A DNA stretch of 47,965 nt from an uncultured Porphyromonadaceae bacterium (GTDB taxonomy: Bacteria > Bacteroidota > Bacteroidia > Bacteroidales > Muribaculaceae), in assembly GCA_947176995.1 (NCBI GenBank), contig CAMWSY010000002.1:1-47965 (forward strand). Direction: 5' to 3'. The position numbers were made by a program, and so were the translations under genes. Positions 47,918-47,965 of this stretch are shown here, piece by piece; the stretch's first letter is position 1, and each line of letters opens with the position of its first letter. The notes beneath the pieces are model-generated. The model saw nothing but the letters and a program-made list of their open reading frames with translations. It was not told the origin of the DNA and did not search any database.

Positions 47918-47965
47918 AGCGCGTGTAGCCGGATATCGGGTCTTGGCGGTAGCTGCACTTCTCAC
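47904..47965 (+). CDS. 3'-partial ORF with signal-peptide-like start
   Basis: ATG at 47904 reads MTGDRARVAGYRVLAVAALL..., overlapping the HAD stop; runs off the window. Confidence 0.4.
   Translation, partial: MTGDRARVAGYRVLAVAALL

Overview
The window looks chromosomal and Bacteroidales-like: Bacteroidetes -33/-7 promoters (TTG-N19/20-TAnnTTTG), a DUF4293 protein, and the mre/mrd and glycogen gene clusters typical of the phylum. Positions 1-42850 are mostly housekeeping: an outer-membrane beta-barrel protein; a LamG plus endonuclease/exonuclease/phosphatase protein; a two-component system linked to murI and mtnN; leuACDB; an S9 peptidase; rodA/mrdA/mreD/mreC/mreB; purH; cydAB; ispD; recG; a debranching enzyme/glycosyltransferase/GH57 glycogen cluster; a PHP phosphatase; cstA; a TPR protein; and an acyltransferase. 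The accessory and most interesting part is about 42.88-46.98 kb, next to a tRNA-Gly(CCC). It holds a GNAT acetyltransferase overlapping a 62-aa ORF, a hairpin-rich MITE-like repeat block, an overlapping Panacea-like (SocA/GepA-type) antitoxin plus small protein pair, and a solo HsdR_N-like nuclease gene. That nuclease gene is flanked by ~100-bp direct repeats carrying the tRNA 3' end and its terminator. Two decayed genes are visible: a RhuM-family ORF with a single in-frame TAG, and an ADP-ribosylglycohydrolase lipoprotein remnant. A two-hairpin repeat element with a fixed CGGAG loop and covarying stems occurs at least three times. Everything was read by eye and from the ORF track; no database or folding computation was run.
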